A stretch of DNA of 12,707 nt from Halobacteriales archaeon QH_10_67_13 (lineage in GTDB: Archaea; Halobacteriota; Halobacteria; Halobacteriales; Haloarculaceae): contig PXQL01000007.1 of the NCBI GenBank assembly GCA_003021335.1, positions 1 through 12,707 on the forward strand, written 5' to 3'. Below the pieces are notes generated by a model. It ran no database searches. It was not told where the DNA came from and saw only the letters and a program-made list of their open reading frames with translations. The position numbers were made by a program, and so were the translations under genes. Shown here one piece after another: positions 1-6,778 of this stretch; within the stretch, counting starts at the first letter, position 1; each line of letters starts with the position of its first letter.

Positions 1-563
1 CCGAGCGTCGACGCCGCGTCGGTCAGATCGCTCGAAACGTTTTCGACGCCGCCGTACGCACCGTAGAAGTTGATCCAGAACGCACCCACGAAGACAATGA
101 ACGCGGCGCCAGTATGGTAGATACCGAACCAGACGATAGCGAAGACGATCCACGCCAGCGGCGGGATCGGTCGTAGTACCCGGACGAGCGGTCGCAGCCA
201 GTCGTCGAGCACACCGCTCCAGCCCATGGCCAGTCCGAGACCGATTCCACAGCCCGCACCGAGGAGAAGGCCGGGAACGTAGTGGAACAGCGACTGTGCG
301 AGATGTGCGAGTCCGGTCGGGAGTACGACACTCGATCCCAGGACGGGGACTACGATCTCCGTCGAGGTCGCGAACAGGTCGACGAACGCACGCGCCGAAT
401 CGAACGGCCCCGGCACCAGATACGATGGCTGTGTCATCCGCGCGCCGACCCACCAGACGAGCAGGAAGGCGAGGAGACCACCCAGGCCGCGCAGATACCG
501 CCGTAGGTCCCCCTCGCTACCGACGACGATCGCGTTTGAGCCGGTGTCGGTTTGTGTGCTCAT
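1..563 (-). CDS. ABC transporter permease, NitT/TauT/SsuC type (3' end outside window)
   Basis: Inner-membrane channel subunit of an ABC importer for a small anion or organic compound; the substrate cannot be read from the sequence. The ATG is at 563-561 and shares one base with the TAA of the upstream binding-protein gene (TAATG), which implies translational coupling. About 187 residues are visible with no stop before the window edge. After a polar N-terminus comes a first membrane helix (about residues 26-44), then the TQPSYLVPGPF stretch typical of the N-terminal part of SsuC/TauC permeases. Later comes the motif LRPIPPLAWI followed by hydrophobic FAIVWFGI, very characteristic of this family. 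At the edge, DAASTLG (about residues 181-187) matches the start of the EAA loop that docks the ATPase. The ATPase gene is expected next, outside the window. Family assignment is strong; nitrate, taurine, sulfonate or vitamin-precursor transport cannot be separated. Confidence 0.88.
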   Translation of the reverse strand, partial: MSTQTDTGSNAIVVGSEGDLRRYLRGLGGLLAFLLVWWVGARMTQPSYLVPGPFDSARAFVDLFATSTEIVVPVLGSSVVLPTGLAHLAQSLFHYVPGLLLGAGCGIGLGLAMGWSGVLDDWLRPLVRVLRPIPPLAWIVFAIVWFGIYHTGAAFIVFVGAFWINFYGAYGGVENVSSDLTDAASTL

Positions 564-1588
564 TATTGGACGGCGTCGTAGGAATCGAACGCGAACAGGT
601 CCTCGGTCGCGACCAGTTCTTCGATGTTGCCGACGTTCGCGACGAACTCACCCATCGTCCCGGCTTGATCGGTGATCGCGTGCGGGTCCGAGAGGAAATC
701 CGACGCCCGCGAGTCCATCGCCGCCGTCGCGAGGCCCTCGCTCACCCCGGGGCCGATCACCGAGGCGGCGTGAGCGGCGGCTGCGTCCGGCGAGTCCGTC
801 GTGAATTCGGTCGCGGCTACGTGCTGTTCGACCAGCGATCGAGCGACCTCGCTGTCGTCGAGCACCCACTGATTCGCAAACAGCACCGTAACCGGGTGGT
901 TTTCCAGAACGTTCCCGGACCAGGCGAGTTCGCTAAATCTATCGTTCTGATCGATAATCGTCGCGAACGGCTCCTGAATGATCGTCGCGTCGATGTCGCC
1001 CGACTGGATCGTCTGGACCGCTTTCGCCGGCGGGATTTTCGACTTGTTGATCGTGGACTCTATTTCACCGGCACCTAAGTCCTCTTGAACCCAGTATCGG
1101 AGGACGATATCGGGGACACTCCCATCTGGCGGAGCACCGAACCGTATCTTTCGACCGCGCTCGCTCTCGAAGCGCTCGAACGTGTTTGCCCCTTCCTGTT
1201 CGTAGAGCTCGGCAATTTCGGTCGTCCCCATGAGTTTGAATCCGTTTCTCGAGTTTGCCGCGAGAATACCGGCGTCGGTGCCCTTATCGACGAGAACCAT
1301 CGCAGGAGTGATTCCAAAGAACGCAACGTCGACATCCCCGCTCGCGAACGCCTTGACGACACTGGGACCGGAGTTGAACCGCTCTATCGTGACATCTGCT
1401 GGAACGCCCTCGTAGTAGCCCTCGCGTTCCATCACGTAGTGGTGCATGTTCGGAAAGATCGGAACGTACGCGACCGTGACGGAATCGAGTTATCCGCCCC
1501 CCCGACCGAGACAGCCGGCGATTCCCGTCACGGCAACGGTAGCTGCGCCCGCGTTCCGGAGCAATCTTCGGCGTGATGTGGAAACCAT
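563..1588 (-). pseudogene. ABC substrate-binding Tat lipoprotein (SsuA/TauA/NMT1-like) with in-frame ochre codon
   Basis: Extracytoplasmic ligand-binding subunit for the permease at 563-1. The ATG at 1588 begins a classic haloarchaeal Tat lipoprotein signal: SRRRLLRNAG, a short hydrophobic stretch, then the lipobox IAGC (Cys26). Codon 33, at 1492-1490, is TAA. Reading on in the same frame gives LDSVTVAYVPIFPNMHHYVM, the expected first beta strand and ligand-pocket region. The rest of a type II periplasmic-binding fold follows to the TAA at 565-563, about 341 codons in total if the stop is ignored. Family-like segments include ASGDVDVAFFGITPA and QSGDIDATIIQEPFA. The next ATG (1447) would give a 294-residue protein with no export signal, no lipid anchor and no first strand. 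A single change such as CAA to TAA would explain the stop. A base-calling error is the main alternative. The 7-C run at 1497-1503 does not explain it, because both sides are in the same frame. Confidence 0.8.
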
Positions 1589-1611
1589 CCGTGTTGCTAA
1601 CTTTAGAATCC

Positions 1612-1623
1612 TTAGTAATAATT
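1612..1623 (-). promoter_or_regulatory. Possible TATA element of the binding-protein gene
   Basis: On the minus strand this reads ATTATTACTAAG, an AT-rich island in GC-rich DNA, centred about 30 bases before the ATG at 1588. That is the usual distance for a leaderless or short-leader archaeal transcript. It supports 1588 rather than 1447 as the original start. No transcript evidence is available. Confidence 0.4.
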
Positions 1624-1649
1624 CCTATGATTGGAGAGGGTAGAGTTAA

Positions 1650-1667
1650 TACCAACGCGGGTTGGTA
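1650..1667. promoter_or_regulatory. 18-bp perfect dyad between nikR and the ABC operon
   Basis: TACCAAC, four bases GCGG, then GTTGGTA: a perfect 7-bp inverted repeat. It lies 53 bases after the nikR stop and about 62-79 bases before the binding-protein ATG, just upstream of that gene's TATA-like box. The position suits an operator or activator site. A transcription terminator for nikR is the alternative, but no T-run follows on the minus strand. Its binding partner is unknown; NikR is an obvious candidate by proximity only. Confidence 0.45.
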
Positions 1668-1720
1668 GAACAGATGTTACTAGAGTCTCTGCAAGTTCGG
1701 CGAGAGAGACGACGCAGAAA

Positions 1721-2149
1721 TCAGTTCATATCGGCCAGTGGGCCGAGGTCATCTACCGGAAGCACAGAGTAATCGATCGTGAGCGTATCTTTCGTCGCTC
1801 GGATCTTCCCGACGAACGTCGATATCTCTTCGAGCGATCCTTCCAGCACGAACAGTTCCATGCAACGGTGGCCGTCGACGTGGCTGTGGAAGTTCGAAGC
1901 GACGGTGTCATCGTGCTCGTGACGGAGGTGCATCATTTTCTCCTCGACGCTGGTCGTTTCGTAATCGAACACCACCGTGACGACACCCATCAACTCTCGA
2001 TCTTCGAGTCTCTTGTCTTCGAACTCGCCCAAGAGGTTTCGACTTGCCTCACGAAGTGCCTCACTTCGACCGGTGTAGCCGTGATCGTCCGCAAACTGAT
2101 CGATTCGCTCGAGTAGCTCCTCGGGCATCGAGACGCTGACCACGGTCAT
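1721..2149 (-). CDS. nikR: Nickel-responsive transcriptional regulator, NikR family (RHH/ACT)
   Basis: DNA-binding metalloregulator that senses Ni(II) and normally represses nickel uptake genes. The 142-residue protein has the usual NikR length. Residues 2-45 form a ribbon-helix-helix domain ([15 protein letters not shown], then a [12 protein letters not shown] helix). Residues 55-135 form the ACT-like nickel domain. The ligands line up with the E. coli site (His76, His87, His89, Cys95) at an offset of one: His77, His88 and His90 in FHSHVDGH, and Cys96 in RCMEL. High-affinity nickel binding is therefore likely. I chose the ATG at 2149 because the [13 protein letters not shown] strand starts there and an AT-rich TATA region lies 20-32 bases upstream; the ATG at 2188 would add an unlikely extension through that promoter. 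The next gene on the same strand is a NitT/TauT-type binding protein, not a recognised nickel transporter, so the regulon is unclear. Confidence 0.93.
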   Translation of the reverse strand: MTVVSVSMPEELLERIDQFADDHGYTGRSEALREASRNLLGEFEDKRLEDRELMGVVTVVFDYETTSVEEKMMHLRHEHDDTVASNFHSHVDGHRCMELFVLEGSLEEISTFVGKIRATKDTLTIDYSVLPVDDLGPLADMN

Positions 2150-2168
2150 GTAATAACACGTGCCACGC

Positions 2169-2181
2169 AAAATATTAAAAA
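2169..2181 (-). promoter_or_regulatory. TATA region of nikR
   Basis: The minus strand reads TTTTTAATATTTT, the clearest AT tract in this part of the window. It lies 20-32 bases before the nikR ATG, so the transcript is probably leaderless. No convincing two-fold operator of the bacterial NikR type was seen around it. Confidence 0.65.
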
Positions 2182-2189
2182 TTATCATT

Positions 2190-2471
2190 TCCGACGGTGG
2201 GTCGCTGCGATCGAAAGAACGCCGCGCGACGAGGGCACCGCGAGGAGATCATAATGGGTGGCGGCGTCTCGGGAAGGGTCGATTCGGCCGGTTCAAGCTC
2301 GTTGTCTACCCATGATCAACCGTATTTGACGATAGGAAACGAGTTCGACCGGGCTCTCGGGGAGCCGTGGAGCCACGGCGACCGACGGTCGGTCCGGTTA
2401 CGTGGCCCTCGTCGGGAACGAGACCGGTTGGGCGCGTGATCTCGCGGGTCGAATCACCGATCGTCGGAGGG
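2190..2471. other. Noncoding divergent intergenic region with three adjacent dyads
   Basis: About 280 bases without a supported gene lie between the divergent nikR and TRASH-regulator promoters. Short reading frames here lack haloarchaeal protein character. Three inverted repeats cluster at 2352-2394: GGCTC/GAGCC (2352-2366), GCCGTGG-AG-CCACGGC (2364-2379) and GACCGAC-G-GTCGGTC (2380-2394). They sit about 105-150 bases before the ATG at 2501, too far for core promoter elements. They may be upstream regulatory sites, a structured short RNA, or chance in GC-rich DNA. Confidence 0.4.
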
Positions 2472-2478
2472 CTTTATT
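2472..2478 (+). promoter_or_regulatory. TATA box of the Lrp/AsnC-TRASH gene
   Basis: CTTTATT, an AT-rich heptamer flanked by GC-rich sequence, is about 25 bases before the ATG at 2501. No Shine-Dalgarno sequence precedes that ATG. Both facts fit leaderless expression and support 2501 as the start. Confidence 0.55.
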
Positions 2479-2500
2479 CGGCCGCGGTCGACGCTTTGGT

Positions 2501-3100
2501 ATGCCCGAACTCGACGAGACCGACCTTGAGATCATGCAGCTCCTGATGGCCGACGCCCGGCGGCCCTACAGCGAGATCGCGGAGGCCGTCGGTCTCTCGG
2601 CGCCGGCCGTCTCAACTCGGGTCGAGAAGCTCCAGGAGGCGGGAGTCATCGAGCGGTTCACTCTCTGTGTGGATCGCTCGCAGCTCCAGGCGGGGATCCC
2701 GGTGTTGATCACCCTCGAAGTCCCCCCGACCGGTCCGGATACCAGGTCAGTCAGGGACGAACTCGTGGCGGCGGGCGCGGTCGAACACGTATTCACCACG
2801 GCCGGGGGCGACCTCGTCGTCGGCGCCGGCGTCCCGGACAGGGACGTCGCGGGGTGGATCGCCGACACCCTCGGAGAGAATACGATCGATAACTTCGAGG
2901 TGGAACTGTTGTCGGGCGTCGACTGGTCGCCGGATCTCGCCGGGGCGGAGTTCGGGCTCACCTGCGCGCAGTGTGGGAACACGGTCGACAGCGAGGGAAC
3001 GGCGACCCGGATCGAGGGAGAGCTGTACCAGTTTTGCTGTCCGTCGTGTGAGACCCGCTTCCAAGAGAAGTACGACCGGCTCCGGCAGGACGCGGACTGA
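2501..3100 (+). CDS. Lrp/AsnC-family copper-responsive regulator with C-terminal TRASH domain
   Basis: Predicted copper-sensing transcription factor. Residues 1-50 form the AsnC-type winged helix (LDETDLEIMQLLMADARRPY, then the recognition helix SAPAVSTRVEKLQ). Residues 60-140 resemble the RAM/effector domain. The C-terminus is a TRASH metal-binding domain, with Cys155 and Cys158 (CAQC) and Cys179, Cys180, Cys183 (CCPSC). The architecture matches the Halobacterium salinarum regulator VNG1179C, which as I recall is needed for copper-induced expression of the copper ATPase gene yvgX; that role is inferred here. The gene lies 120 bases upstream of a CopA-type ATPase on the same strand, so the pair forms a sensor-effector module. 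The start at 2501 fits the domain boundary and the TATA box; an in-frame ATG at 2402 would add 33 Arg-rich residues that do not resemble the family. Confidence 0.92.
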   Translation: MPELDETDLEIMQLLMADARRPYSEIAEAVGLSAPAVSTRVEKLQEAGVIERFTLCVDRSQLQAGIPVLITLEVPPTGPDTRSVRDELVAAGAVEHVFTTAGGDLVVGAGVPDRDVAGWIADTLGENTIDNFEVELLSGVDWSPDLAGAEFGLTCAQCGNTVDSEGTATRIEGELYQFCCPSCETRFQEKYDRLRQDAD

Positions 3101-3141
3101 GCCGGGACGATCCAAACCGGGGTAACGAGCGCTCGGCTTTG

Positions 3142-3181
3142 GTTTCGAAAGTGTCGCCGCCCGCAAACTGAACGTTTCGAA
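3142..3181 (+). promoter_or_regulatory. Direct repeats GTTTCGAA upstream of copA, candidate copper operator
   Basis: GTTTCGAA occurs at 3142-3149 and again at 3174-3181, 32 bp start to start. That is about three helical turns, so both face the same side of the DNA. Each contains the palindrome TTCGAA. They are 40-79 bases before the GTG of copA and follow the TRASH-regulator gene directly. A dimeric or tetrameric Lrp-type protein could bridge such sites. No clear TATA box was found closer to the GTG, so copA may also be read from the upstream promoter. Confidence 0.45.
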
Positions 3182-3220
3182 GGAGAAGGCAGTTCAACGA
3201 GGGGACCGTACTACCGAATA

Positions 3221-5800
3221 GTGACTCACAGGAAAAGCCGCGTCGACATTCGGGGAATGAGCTGTGCGAACTGCGCACAGACCATCACCGACGCGGTCGG
3301 CGCACTTGAGGGCGTCGCGGAGACGAGCGTCAACTTCGCCACCGACGATGGGACGGTGGAGTACAATCCCGACCGGGCGTCCCTAGAAGAGATCTACGCG
3401 GCGATCGAAGAGGCGGGGTACGATCCCGTGACCGACTCGGCGACGATCGCCGTCGCCGACATGTCGTGTGCGAACTGCGCGGAGACGATCGAGGAGGCAC
3501 TCGAGCAAGCGCCGGGAGTCGTCGCCGTCGACGTCAACTTCGCCACCGACCGGGCGCAGGTGACGTACAACCCGGCGGAGGCGAACGCCGAGGAGTTCTA
3601 CGGGGTCATCGAGGAGGCCGGCTACTCGCCCGTCCGCGGGGACGGGAGCGACTCCGCGGGCAGCGGGACCGACGCCGGAGAGGCTGCTCGACGGGCAGAG
3701 ATCCGCAGACAGCGGCGGCTCACGCTGTTCGGCGCGGCGCTGTCGGCGCCGTTCTTGATCTTTCTTACCGAGCGGTTCCTGCTCGGCGGGGGCGTTCTCC
3801 CGGAAACGGTTCTGGGCGTCGAGTTCGGGTGGCTCGAGTTCCTGTTGGCGACGCCGGTCCAACTCGTGCTCGGCCGGCCGTTCTACAGGAACGCATACAC
3901 CGCGCTCGTAAAGAACGGCCGCGCCAACATGGACGTGCTGATTGCGCTGGGCTCGACCACTGCGTACGTCTACTCGCTCGCGGTGTTGTTCGACGCGATC
4001 GCCGGAGGTCTGTACTTCGACACGGCGGCGCTGATTCTCGTGTTCATCACGCTGGGTAACTACCTCGAGGCCCGCTCGAAGGGCCAGGCCGGCGAGGCCC
4101 TCCGGGAACTGCTCGAGATGGAAGCCGAGACCGCCACAATAGTCGAGGACGGAACCGAACGGGAGGTTCCGGTCGAGGAGATCGCGGTCGGCGACCGGAT
4201 GCGGGTCCGGCCCGGCGAGCGGATCCCGACCGACGGGATCGTCGTCGACGGACAGTCGGCGGTCGACGAGTCGATGATCACCGGCGAGTCCGTCCCCGTC
4301 GAGAAGGGCGTCAGCGACGAGATCGTCGGCTCGACGGTCAACGAGAACGGCGTTCTCGTCGTCGAGGCGACGAAGGTCGGGGCCGACACCGCCCTCCAAC
4401 AGATCGTCCGGACGGTCAAGGACGCACAGTCCCGCCAGCCGGAGATCCAGAGCCTTGCCGACCGGATCTCGGCGTACTTCGTGCCCGCCGTCATCGCGAA
4501 CGCGCTGTTTTGGGGAACGGTCTGGTTCCTATTTCCCGAGGCGCTCGCTGGCGTCGTCGACCGGCTCCCGCTGTGGGGGCTGGTCGCCGGCGGACCCGTC
4601 GCCGCCGGTGGCGTGTCGGTCTTCGAGTTCGCCGTCGTCGTGTTCGCCTCGGCGGTGTTGATCGCCTGTCCCTGCGCGCTCGGGCTCGCGACGCCGGCGG
4701 CGACGATGGTCGGCACGACGATCGGCGCGAAACACGGCGTCCTCTTCAAGGGCGGAGACGTCCTCGAGCGGGCGAAAAACGTCGACACCGTGGTCTTCGA
4801 CAAAACTGGGACACTCACGACCGGCGAGATGGAACTGACCGACGTTATCGTCCTCCAGGAGGTCGTAGAGGGCGTCACCGACGGCGGGGTGACCGCCCGG
4901 GACCGGCTCGAGGAGGGAGAGCTGCTCGGGCTCGCGGCCGCCGCCGAGCGCGGAAGCGAACACCCGCTCGGGCGCGCAATCCTCGAAGGCGCCCGGGCCC
5001 GCGGACTCGACGTGGCCGAGCCCGAGAGCTTCGAGAACGTCCCCGGACGCGGTGTCAGAGCGACCGTCGAGGGCGAGGAGGTGCTCGTCGGTAACCGGAC
5101 GCTCATGCGGGACAACGGGATCGACCCAGCGCCCGCCGAAGACGCGATGGAACGGCTCGAGCGGGCGGGCAAGACGGCGATGCTGGTCGCCCGTGAGGAG
5201 GTGCTCGTCGGCGTCGTGGCCACCGCCGACACGGTCAAGAAGCGGGCGAGCGCGGCCGTGAGCCAACTCCACGAGCGCGGGATCGAGGTCTCTCTGCTCA
5301 CGGGAGACAACGAGCGGACCGCCCGCGCGGTCGCGGAGCGGGTCGGGATCGATCCCGCGAACGTCCGCGCGGAAGTACTCCCCGGCGACAAGGCCGACGC
5401 CGTCGAGGCGATCCAGGCCGAGGGGCGAACGGCGATGATGGTCGGCGACGGCGTGAACGACGCGCCGGCGCTGGCCGTGGCCCACGTCGGGACCGCCATC
5501 GGCTCGGGGACCGACGTGGCCATCGAGGCCGCCGACGTGACCCTGATGCGGGACGATCCGGTCGACGTGGTGCGGGCGATTCGGATCTCAGAGGCGACCC
5601 TCGCGAAGATCAAACAGAATCTCGCGTGGGCGCTGGGGTACAACACGGCGATGATCCCGCTTGCCTCGCTTGGCTTGCTCCAACCTGTGTTTGCCGCCGG
5701 CGCGATGGCGCTCTCGAGCGTGTCGGTGCTGTCGAACAGTCTCCTCTTTCGTCGGTACACCCCCGATCGGGAGTACGAGCTGCTCGGGCGGCTGCGCTGA
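3221..5800 (+). CDS. copA: Copper-exporting P1B-type ATPase CopA with two HMA domains
   Basis: Cytoplasmic-membrane pump that uses ATP to expel Cu(I). The protein has 859 residues and appears complete. Two N-terminal heavy-metal-binding domains carry GMSCANC (Cys15, Cys18) and DMSCANC (Cys83, Cys86). After two N-terminal helix pairs comes the actuator motif TGE (354-356). The transport helix has CPC (Cys483-Pro-Cys485). The phosphorylated Asp527 is in DKTGT, the nucleotide-domain His581-Pro582 is in SEHPLG, and GDGVND is at 742-747. The C-terminal helices contain Tyr807-Asn808 and MALSS (829-833), matching the YN and MxxSS signatures of the Cu(I) subgroup (P1B-1). The start is a GTG, chosen because it gives the usual short lead ([11 protein letters not shown]) into the first HMA domain; the next in-frame Met is Met13 inside the metal motif. 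No separate copper chaperone gene is next to it. Long open frames on the opposite strand are composition artefacts. Confidence 0.97.
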   Translation: MTHRKSRVDIRGMSCANCAQTITDAVGALEGVAETSVNFATDDGTVEYNPDRASLEEIYAAIEEAGYDPVTDSATIAVADMSCANCAETIEEALEQAPGVVAVDVNFATDRAQVTYNPAEANAEEFYGVIEEAGYSPVRGDGSDSAGSGTDAGEAARRAEIRRQRRLTLFGAALSAPFLIFLTERFLLGGGVLPETVLGVEFGWLEFLLATPVQLVLGRPFYRNAYTALVKNGRANMDVLIALGSTTAYVYSLAVLFDAIAGGLYFDTAALILVFITLGNYLEARSKGQAGEALRELLEMEAETATIVEDGTEREVPVEEIAVGDRMRVRPGERIPTDGIVVDGQSAVDESMITGESVPVEKGVSDEIVGSTVNENGVLVVEATKVGADTALQQIVRTVKDAQSRQPEIQSLADRISAYFVPAVIANALFWGTVWFLFPEALAGVVDRLPLWGLVAGGPVAAGGVSVFEFAVVVFASAVLIACPCALGLATPAATMVGTTIGAKHGVLFKGGDVLERAKNVDTVVFDKTGTLTTGEMELTDVIVLQEVVEGVTDGGVTARDRLEEGELLGLAAAAERGSEHPLGRAILEGARARGLDVAEPESFENVPGRGVRATVEGEEVLVGNRTLMRDNGIDPAPAEDAMERLERAGKTAMLVAREEVLVGVVATADTVKKRASAAVSQLHERGIEVSLLTGDNERTARAVAERVGIDPANVRAEVLPGDKADAVEAIQAEGRTAMMVGDGVNDAPALAVAHVGTAIGSGTDVAIEAADVTLMRDDPVDVVRAIRISEATLAKIKQNLAWALGYNTAMIPLASLGLLQPVFAAGAMALSSVSVLSNSLLFRRYTPDREYELLGRLR

Positions 5801-5848
5801 CCGGCGAGTCAAGAAACGGGGATCCCGGTCCGGGGAGATGCGCTCTTG

Positions 5849-5931
5849 CCGGACCGTCCGGTAGTTGAGACCGGCGCGGTCGTCGGTACACCGGCGTCTC
5901 GGCGGTCTACCCGTCTCGACCCCGAGTCGAG
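5849..5931 (+). other. Dyads in the copA-uspA intergenic region, possible termination region
   Basis: CCGGAC-C-GTCCGG (5849-5861) is a 13-bp palindrome with a loop too short to form a hairpin, so it would be a protein site if real. CTCGAC-CCCGA-GTCGAG (5915-5931) could form a 6-bp hairpin. It is followed 16 bases later by a T-run (5949-5955), so it might end the copA transcript, although the gap is long for an intrinsic terminator. The T-run may instead belong to the next promoter. Confidence 0.25.
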
Positions 5932-5947
5932 GGGGCCGACCGTGTGT

Positions 5948-5955
5948 GTTTTTTC
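5948..5955 (+). promoter_or_regulatory. Possible T-rich core promoter of the uspA-like gene
   Basis: The GTTTTTTC tract is 23-30 bases before the ATG at 5978, the expected TATA position, though it is not a good TATA match. No Shine-Dalgarno sequence precedes the ATG. It overlaps the possible copA termination signal. Confidence 0.35.
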
Positions 5956-5977
5956 ACCCGCCCGTGAATAGGCAGGT

Positions 5978-6694
5978 ATGGACAGCGTGTTGGTGCCGTT
6001 CGAGCTTCCGGACGCGGAACCGCTCTCCCAGGAACTCGTCGACGACCTCGCCTCCGTCGACGTGGTACTGCTCGGCCACTACAACCTCCCGGAGCAGACG
6101 CCAAGTAGCATCGCCGAAGAGCAGTTTAACGAGCAGGCGCGGGGCGAACTTGACGAGCTCGCCGAGCAGTTTCGAGACGCCGGGGCGACCGTGACGACAA
6201 GACTGGCGTTCGGGAAGGACCGCGACGCGGCGATCGAACGGGTTGCGATCGAGGAGAGCTGTGTCGCCGAACTCCTGCCGGCCGAGACCGAGGGGATGAG
6301 CCGGATCCTTGTACCGATCCCGGACGCGGACATCGAGCGGCTCCCCGAGTTCGTCCGACTGGTTTACGACGACATGATCCAAGAGATTACGCTGTTTCAC
6401 GTCGCCGAGAACGAATCGAGAGAGCGCGGCGAGAAACGACTCGCCAAGGCTCGCGATCGACTCGTCGAGGCCGGGTTCGCTCCCGATCTGGTTGAGGGCC
6501 GACTCGTCGAGGGCAGCGACCACGACAGCCTGATCAAAGACGCCGCCACCGAGCACGACGCCGTCGTAATGTACGAGGCGGAATCCCGGCTCGGGGACTT
6601 CGTGTTCGGATCCCTCCCAACCCGGATTGCGAAGGCGACCGGCGATCCGGTACTCGTCGTCCGGCGAGATTACGAGCCGCGGGTTCGAGACTGA
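5978..6694 (+). CDS. Universal stress protein family protein (two degenerate UspA domains)
   Basis: Soluble cytoplasmic UspA-like protein of 238 residues, about twice the single-domain length. The N-terminal half starts MDSVLVPFELPD and the second half starts SRILVPIPDAD (from about residue 107), each the first strand of a Usp fold. The C-terminus ends in the typical strand GDPVLVVRRD. The ATP signature GxxGx9G(S/T) is only partly kept: the Gly211-Ser212 pair is present in FGSLPTRIA, but the preceding GxxG is replaced (MYEAESRLG). ATP binding is therefore doubtful. The gene faces the broken APC permease gene tail to tail. In haloarchaea, Usp proteins or domains often accompany amino acid permeases, so it may originally have modulated that transporter; this is inference. 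Confidence 0.85.
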   Translation: MDSVLVPFELPDAEPLSQELVDDLASVDVVLLGHYNLPEQTPSSIAEEQFNEQARGELDELAEQFRDAGATVTTRLAFGKDRDAAIERVAIEESCVAELLPAETEGMSRILVPIPDADIERLPEFVRLVYDDMIQEITLFHVAENESRERGEKRLAKARDRLVEAGFAPDLVEGRLVEGSDHDSLIKDAATEHDAVVMYEAESRLGDFVFGSLPTRIAKATGDPVLVVRRDYEPRVRD

Positions 6695-6778
6695 GCGACG
6701 GAGGCTGGAGAGTGTGAGTGTGGGAGCGCTGACCCGCGGAAGTTCACGACAGGCTTCGTGTATCTCGAAGAACTCGCA

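Noticed and set aside
296..1078. 260-codon plus-strand frame across the ABC permease and binding-protein genes
   Set aside because: It is antisense to two recognisable genes and the translation is Arg-rich without motifs.
1497..1503. Run of seven C as cause of a frameshift in the binding-protein gene
   Set aside because: The signal peptide and the mature domain are in the same frame, so a homopolymer indel cannot explain the stop at 1492-1490.
2291..2301. GGTTCAAGCTC resembling a tRNA T-loop
   Set aside because: No complementary T-stem, anticodon arm or acceptor stem could be drawn around it.
2402..2500. 33-residue extension of the Lrp-TRASH regulator
   Set aside because: It is Arg-rich and unlike the family, and a TATA box lies inside it at the correct distance for the ATG at 2501.
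3099..3138. AGCCG/CGGCT pairing after the TRASH-regulator gene as a terminator
   Set aside because: The arms are only five bases with a loop of about 30 bases and no T-run follows.
4060..5760. Long open frame (566 codons) on the strand opposite copA, with others at 3383-4399 and 4529-5485
   Set aside because: They lie wholly inside a copA gene with all catalytic motifs intact. Their products are Ser/Arg/Thr- or Arg/Gly-rich without domain features, as expected from GC-rich codon bias.
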